From contig DFBC01000005.1 in assembly GCA_002367235.1 (NCBI GenBank), positions 1 through 9,082 of the forward strand: a stretch of 9,082 nucleotides of DNA. Direction: 5' to 3'. The stretch comes from Cellvibrionales bacterium UBA3090. GTDB taxonomy: Bacteria; Pseudomonadota; Gammaproteobacteria; Pseudomonadales; Porticoccaceae. A program made the position numbers and the translations under genes. The notes below the pieces were generated by a model. It did no database searches, was not told the DNA's origin, and worked only from the letters and a program-made list of their open reading frames with translations. Positions 5,437 through 9,082 of the stretch are shown in pieces. The stretch's first letter is position 1; each line of letters starts with the position of its first letter.

Positions 5437-6987
5437 ATGAGCAAACTAAAAAAACCGCTACTCCTGCTTATCTTAGATGGCTACGGCCACAACGAGAAAA
5501 CCGAGCACAATGCCATACGCGCAGCAAAAACTCCGACACTGGACAACCTTTGGAAAAACAGCCCCAATACGTTGATCAACACGTCAGGGTTATCGGCCGG
5601 CCTCCCCGAGGGGCAGATGGGCAATAGCGAGGTTGGGCATATCACCTTGGGGGCAGGCCGAGTGGTATACCAGAGCTTCACCCGGATCAATAAAGCCATT
5701 AGCGATGGTGATTTTTTCTCTAACGCCACCTATGCAAACGCCATAGACAAAGCCATTAGCGCAAACAAAGCTGTGCATATTCTTGGCCTACTGTCCCAGG
5801 GCGGCGTCCATAGCCACGAAGAACACATTAATGCCATGGTAACCATGGCATCTGAACGCGGCGCCAAAAAGGTCTACGTGCATGCATTTCTCGACGGCAG
5901 AGACACGCCACCCCGAAGCGCAGAGGCCTCGTTAAAAACCACAGCAAAACTACTCTCAGACCTTGGAACAGGTCGAATTGCAAGTATCTGCGGTCGCTTC
6001 TACGCGATGGACAGAGATCAGCGCTGGGACAGAGTCCAGGCTGCTTACGACCTGCTCACCCTGGGCAAAGCCGAATACCGTTCTGCCGATCCGATTGAAG
6101 GGCTGCACGCGGGGTACGAGCGAGATGAAAATGATGAGTTTGTATTACCCACTCTGATTTGTGGTGAGAATGAAACGCCAGCCACGGTCGAAGATGGCGA
6201 CGCAGTAGTATTTATGAATTTTAGACCCGACCGCGCCAGGCAGCTAACGCGTGCTTTTGTTGACGATAACTTTGATGGTTTTACTCCAGCCAAGCGCCCC
6301 GCCCTGGCAGATTTTGTCATGACGACAGAATATTCTGCCGACATTCATACCAGCTGCGCGTTCCCGCCGGAGCCACTCAACAACTCATTTGGAGAATACC
6401 TAAGTAATCTAGGGAAAACGCAATTGAGGATTGCCGAGACCGAAAAATATGCCCACGTCACGTTCTTTTTCAGTGGTGGCCGGGAAGCACTATTTGACGG
6501 CGAAGAACGAATCCTTATCCCCTCGCCAAAAGTGGCAACCTACGACCTACAACCCGAAATGAGCGCCTATGAATTAACAGATAAGCTCATCGAGGCCATT
6601 GAAGAGCAGCAATACGATGCGATCATTTGCAACTATGCCAATTGTGATCAGGTGGGTCATAGCGGTATCTTTGACGCAGCCGTTAAGGCTGTAGAAGTCG
6701 TCGATACCTGCGTCGACAAAGTCCTAACCGCGATCAACAAGGTCGGCGGCCAGTGCCTAATCACCGCAGACCACGGTAACGTAGAACAAATGTTCGACGA
6801 AATATCGGGCCAGGCCCATACACAACACACCACCTTGCCGGTCCCATTAATTTATGTAGGTGATCGCAAGCTATCTCTCAGCAGTAATGGAACGCTGGCA
6901 GATGTGGCACCAACCATGCTGACGCTCTTAGACTTGCCGCTACCCCCGGAAATGACAGGCCACTCGCTGGTTTGCATCGACGACTAA
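5437..6987 (+). CDS. gpmI: 2,3-bisphosphoglycerate-independent phosphoglycerate mutase
   Basis: This cytoplasmic, manganese-dependent enzyme interconverts 3- and 2-phosphoglycerate in glycolysis and gluconeogenesis through a phosphoserine intermediate. The product has 516 residues (E. coli 514). It starts with the metal-binding LLLILDGYG (Asp14). The nucleophile is Ser64 in GQMGNSEVGH. The transferase domain has LLSQGGVHSHEEH, FLDGRDTPPRS and GRFYAMDRDQRWDR. The phosphatase domain returns with AETEKYAHVTFFF, NYANCDQVGHSG (Asp404, His408), TADHGN (Asp445, His446) and the closing GQAHTQHT. All metal and catalytic residues are present. One small oddity is NCDQ, where many relatives have NPDM or NGDM. 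It is divergent from the rhodanese gene and lies 23 bases before envC, an arrangement shared with E. coli gpmI-envC. Confidence 0.98.
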   Translation: MSKLKKPLLLLILDGYGHNEKTEHNAIRAAKTPTLDNLWKNSPNTLINTSGLSAGLPEGQMGNSEVGHITLGAGRVVYQSFTRINKAISDGDFFSNATYANAIDKAISANKAVHILGLLSQGGVHSHEEHINAMVTMASERGAKKVYVHAFLDGRDTPPRSAEASLKTTAKLLSDLGTGRIASICGRFYAMDRDQRWDRVQAAYDLLTLGKAEYRSADPIEGLHAGYERDENDEFVLPTLICGENETPATVEDGDAVVFMNFRPDRARQLTRAFVDDNFDGFTPAKRPALADFVMTTEYSADIHTSCAFPPEPLNNSFGEYLSNLGKTQLRIAETEKYAHVTFFFSGGREALFDGEERILIPSPKVATYDLQPEMSAYELTDKLIEAIEEQQYDAIICNYANCDQVGHSGIFDAAVKAVEVVDTCVDKVLTAINKVGGQCLITADHGNVEQMFDEISGQAHTQHTTLPVPLIYVGDRKLSLSSNGTLADVAPTMLTLLDLPLPPEMTGHSLVCIDD

Positions 6988-7010
6988 ATCAGAGACCCAC
7001 GGCCTAATAG

Positions 7011-8156
7011 ATGCCAAAAATACCGCTGCTAATATCAGCGATGCTAGCAGCGCTTCTACTGGCATCACCTATCCAGTCCGGGGAACGGGACGACAAGTCC
7101 AAGCTGCAAAAAATTAGCAAGGATATTGCCAGGCTTCAGCAATCTATCAAAGGTGACAACCAACAGCAGAACGAACTAAGTAAGTTACTGAGAAAATCTG
7201 AACTGGCATCAGCTGACCTCAACACCAAAATCAACGGATTGGCAGTAAAACTCGGCTCCCTGACATCAGAACTGCTTAAGCTCAAACAGCAACAATCTGA
7301 GCTGGAAATATCTCGCAAGAGCCAGCAGGCACTCATTTCAACACAGGTTAAAGCAGCTTTTCACTTAGGCAATGAAGCGCCAATCAAACTACTGTTCAAC
7401 CAGGAAAACCCAGATAAAGTCAGCAGAACACTCAAATACCACGATTACTTTCTGAATGCCCGTGCAGAGAAACTCAACCACTACAGAGACACCCTGAATT
7501 CACTTCAAAAGGTCGAAATATCAATTTCTGACCACCAGCTAGCTCTGGTCAAAAATCGCGACGACCTCAAGTTACAACAACAACAGCTACTCCAGCAGCA
7601 ACAGCAACGCCGCGAAGTGCTGGCGCAACTGCACAAACAAATAAGCAGCACCAAACAAACACTGAACACGCTCAACATTGAGCGAAAGCGACTCGAGAGC
7701 GTGCTTGAATCACTCCAGAAAAGCATTGCCAAACTATCCCTGCCCGCCTCGAACAAATCTTTTGCAGAGCAGCGAGGTAAACTTCCCTGGCCAGTATCAG
7801 GCAGACTCAGCAAGCGTTTTGGTGCTCAACGTCATACCAATATTACTTGGAATGGCTGGCTTCTTAATGCAAAGGAAGGCACACCTGTTAATGCTATTCA
7901 CCACGGCAGAGTCATCTTTTCCGATTACCTCCGAGGTCACGGCCTACTCATAATCGTTGACCATGGCGATAATTACATGAGCCTCTATGCTCACAATCAG
8001 GTCTTACTCAAGGAAACCGGTGAGTGGGTATTAACGGGAGAAACCATCGCAAAAGTAGGCAACACCGGGGGCCAAAGAAATCATGCACTGTATTTCGAGA
8101 TCCGCCACAAAGGTAAACCAACCAACCCCATTCGATGGCTTACCAAAAAAGGATGA
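7011..8156 (+). CDS. envC: murein hydrolase activator EnvC (degenerate LytM/M23 domain)
   Basis: EnvC is a periplasmic protein that, in E. coli, is held by FtsEX and switches on the amidases AmiA and AmiB to split septal peptidoglycan. The product has 381 residues. A signal peptide (about 1-23) is followed by long coiled-coil segments (about 28-245) rich in Lys, Gln and Leu, including a glutamine-rich run encoded at 7575-7607. A C-terminal LytM domain (about 260-378) closes the protein. The zinc ligands of active M23 peptidases are mostly lost. The HxGxD motif reads Trp280-Asn-Gly-Trp-Leu284, and the HxH motif reads Ala359-Leu-Tyr361. Only His328 in LYAHN remains. This is the hallmark of an activator rather than an enzyme. 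It follows gpmI after 23 bases and is probably in the same operon. Confidence 0.93.
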   Translation: MPKIPLLISAMLAALLLASPIQSGERDDKSKLQKISKDIARLQQSIKGDNQQQNELSKLLRKSELASADLNTKINGLAVKLGSLTSELLKLKQQQSELEISRKSQQALISTQVKAAFHLGNEAPIKLLFNQENPDKVSRTLKYHDYFLNARAEKLNHYRDTLNSLQKVEISISDHQLALVKNRDDLKLQQQQLLQQQQQRREVLAQLHKQISSTKQTLNTLNIERKRLESVLESLQKSIAKLSLPASNKSFAEQRGKLPWPVSGRLSKRFGAQRHTNITWNGWLLNAKEGTPVNAIHHGRVIFSDYLRGHGLLIIVDHGDNYMSLYAHNQVLLKETGEWVLTGETIAKVGNTGGQRNHALYFEIRHKGKPTNPIRWLTKKG

Positions 8157-8253
8157 GCTAAATCAGCGCACGACTATAAGCCCTAATTATCGCAATGGGA
8201 TGAGACACCTTCCCCTCTATCGCAGTCATACGTACACTGTTGGAACAAGCATT

Positions 8254-8257
8254 AGGA
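8254..8257 (+). promoter_or_regulatory. ribosome binding site of the S41 protease gene
   Basis: AGGA followed by an A run lies 7 bases before the ATG at 8265 and supports that start. The 108 bases between envC and this gene (8157-8264) hold no clear terminator hairpin, so read-through from gpmI-envC is likely. Confidence 0.6.
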
Positions 8258-8264
8258 AAAACTC

Positions 8265-9082
8265 ATGAAGCCATTCTTAAGATTACTGTTTGTTGCCTTG
8301 GCGACCCTTTCATCCAGCATCAACCTTATGGCCGATGAGGCCCCCGAAAATGCTCGCCTCCCACTCGATGAACTACGCCATTTCACCCAAGTCTTTGACC
8401 AGATTCGACAAGCCTACGTGGAAGATGTTGACGATAAAAAATTACTAGAAATGTCTATTGCTGGACTCATGAACAGCTTGGACCCTCACTCCATCTACCT
8501 AGATGAAAGTGCCTTTGAAGAGCTACAGGAACACACTAGCGGGGAATTTGGTGGCCTTGGGATAGAGGTAGGCATGGAAGGCGGATTTATTAAAGTTATC
8601 TCCCCCATTGATGACACGCCAGCGAAACGGGCCGGAATAAAAGCAGGCGACCTGATTATTAAACTGGACGACAATATCGTTCAGAGCATGAGCCTTAATG
8701 AAGCCATTGAGATCATGCGCGGGCCCAAAGGCTCAACGCTCACTCTAACCGTGGTTCGAGAAAACGTGGATGGACCATTTGAAATAAAGATTATCCGGGA
8801 CATCATTCAAGTTAAAAGTGTCCGCAGCCGATTTTTAGAACCCGGCTTCCCCTATGTTCGCATTGCACAATTTCAGGAAAATACGGGCGAAGAGTTCCGC
8901 CAGGCTATCGAGGGAATTCAAAAGGAAGATGCCAATCTGAAAGGCATGATCCTCGATTTACGCAACAACCCCGGCGGCCTACTTCACTCTTCTATCGCTG
9001 TTGCAGATACCCTTCTTGACGGAGGGCTGGTGGTCTATACGGAGGGAAGGTTACCCAGTTCCAACAATTCATATCATGCAGC
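8265..9082 (+). CDS. ctpA: carboxyl-terminal processing protease, S41 family (CtpA type), 5' part
   Basis: The gene runs off the right edge after 272 codons; family members of this type have about 400-480 residues. S41 proteases trim or degrade envelope proteins from the C-terminus in the periplasm. The signal peptide (about 1-23, ending LMA before Asp24) is followed by an N-terminal helical region with FDQIRQAYVEDVDDKKLLE and the typical LDPHSIYLD motif. The PDZ domain (about 88-175) has GEFGGLGIEVG, then PAKRAGIKAGDLIIKLDD and IMRGPKGSTLTLTV. The start of the peptidase core has FPYVRIAQFQENT and then LKGMILDLRNNPGGLL. The catalytic serine and lysine are beyond the window, so activity cannot be judged. 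It lies after envC as in Pseudomonas, as I recall; a link to cell-wall hydrolase control is inferred. Confidence 0.95.
   Translation, partial: MKPFLRLLFVALATLSSSINLMADEAPENARLPLDELRHFTQVFDQIRQAYVEDVDDKKLLEMSIAGLMNSLDPHSIYLDESAFEELQEHTSGEFGGLGIEVGMEGGFIKVISPIDDTPAKRAGIKAGDLIIKLDDNIVQSMSLNEAIEIMRGPKGSTLTLTVVRENVDGPFEIKIIRDIIQVKSVRSRFLEPGFPYVRIAQFQENTGEEFRQAIEGIQKEDANLKGMILDLRNNPGGLLHSSIAVADTLLDGGLVVYTEGRLPSSNNSYHA

Noticed and set aside
7575..7607. CAA/CAG-rich stretch in envC as a variable triplet repeat.
   Set aside because: The codons are mixed and interrupted by CTA CTC; it is better explained by a Gln-rich coiled coil.
8083..8268. Small plus-strand open frame spanning the envC end and the gap before the protease gene.
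   Set aside because: It overlaps envC out of frame, has no ribosome binding site and no recognisable protein features.
1..9082. Mobile element, defence system, CRISPR or biosynthetic cluster.
   Set aside because: Every long frame is a housekeeping or envelope gene in a conserved order. No transposase, integrase, repeat array or foreign-looking segment was seen.

Overview
The window is a stretch of ordinary core chromosome from a gammaproteobacterium. The proteins read as close relatives of their Escherichia coli counterparts. The gene order, with the glnA-ntrBC nitrogen block running into secB-grxC-rhodanese and gpmI-envC-ctpA, is the one I recall from Pseudomonas and related Pseudomonadales/Cellvibrionales-type bacteria. 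Moderate base composition and a DUF4124 gene between glnA and ntrBC fit a marine or aquatic member of that group. No species can be named from the sequence alone. No insertion sequences, phage genes, CRISPR arrays, tRNAs or rRNAs were seen.

Left part (1-3886, plus strand): nitrogen control. The window opens inside glnA (glutamine synthetase), which keeps its adenylylation tyrosine and ends at a strong intrinsic terminator. A small exported DUF4124 protein follows. Then comes a compact regulatory region that is the best find here. An almost perfect 19-base palindrome with the NtrC-box core (1222-1240) touches the stop codon of the DUF4124 gene. About 108 bases upstream of the predicted transcription start, it faces a near-consensus sigma-54 (-24/-12) promoter at 1313-1328. 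The promoter drives ntrB and ntrC, which overlap by 8 bases. The inferred circuit is that phosphorylated NtrC activates its own operon through RNA polymerase-sigma-54, separately from glnA.

Middle (3887-5266, minus strand): a hairpin between the convergent ntrC and secB probably ends transcription from both sides. secB (export chaperone), grxC (glutaredoxin 3) and a membrane-anchored rhodanese-like protein form a leftward cluster. The rhodanese-like protein contains no cysteine at all, so it cannot be an ordinary sulfurtransferase.

Right part (5437-9082, plus strand): after a 170-base divergent intergenic region come gpmI (cofactor-independent phosphoglycerate mutase), envC (murein hydrolase activator with a degenerate LytM domain) and the first 272 codons of a ctpA-type S41 processing protease, cut by the window end. 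The last two act in the envelope on cell-wall remodelling and processing of exported proteins.

I do not see a novel multi-gene system. The items worth a second look are the NtrC/sigma-54 autoregulatory region, the cysteine-free rhodanese, the unassigned DUF4124 protein, and a pair of competing hairpin arms after ntrC.
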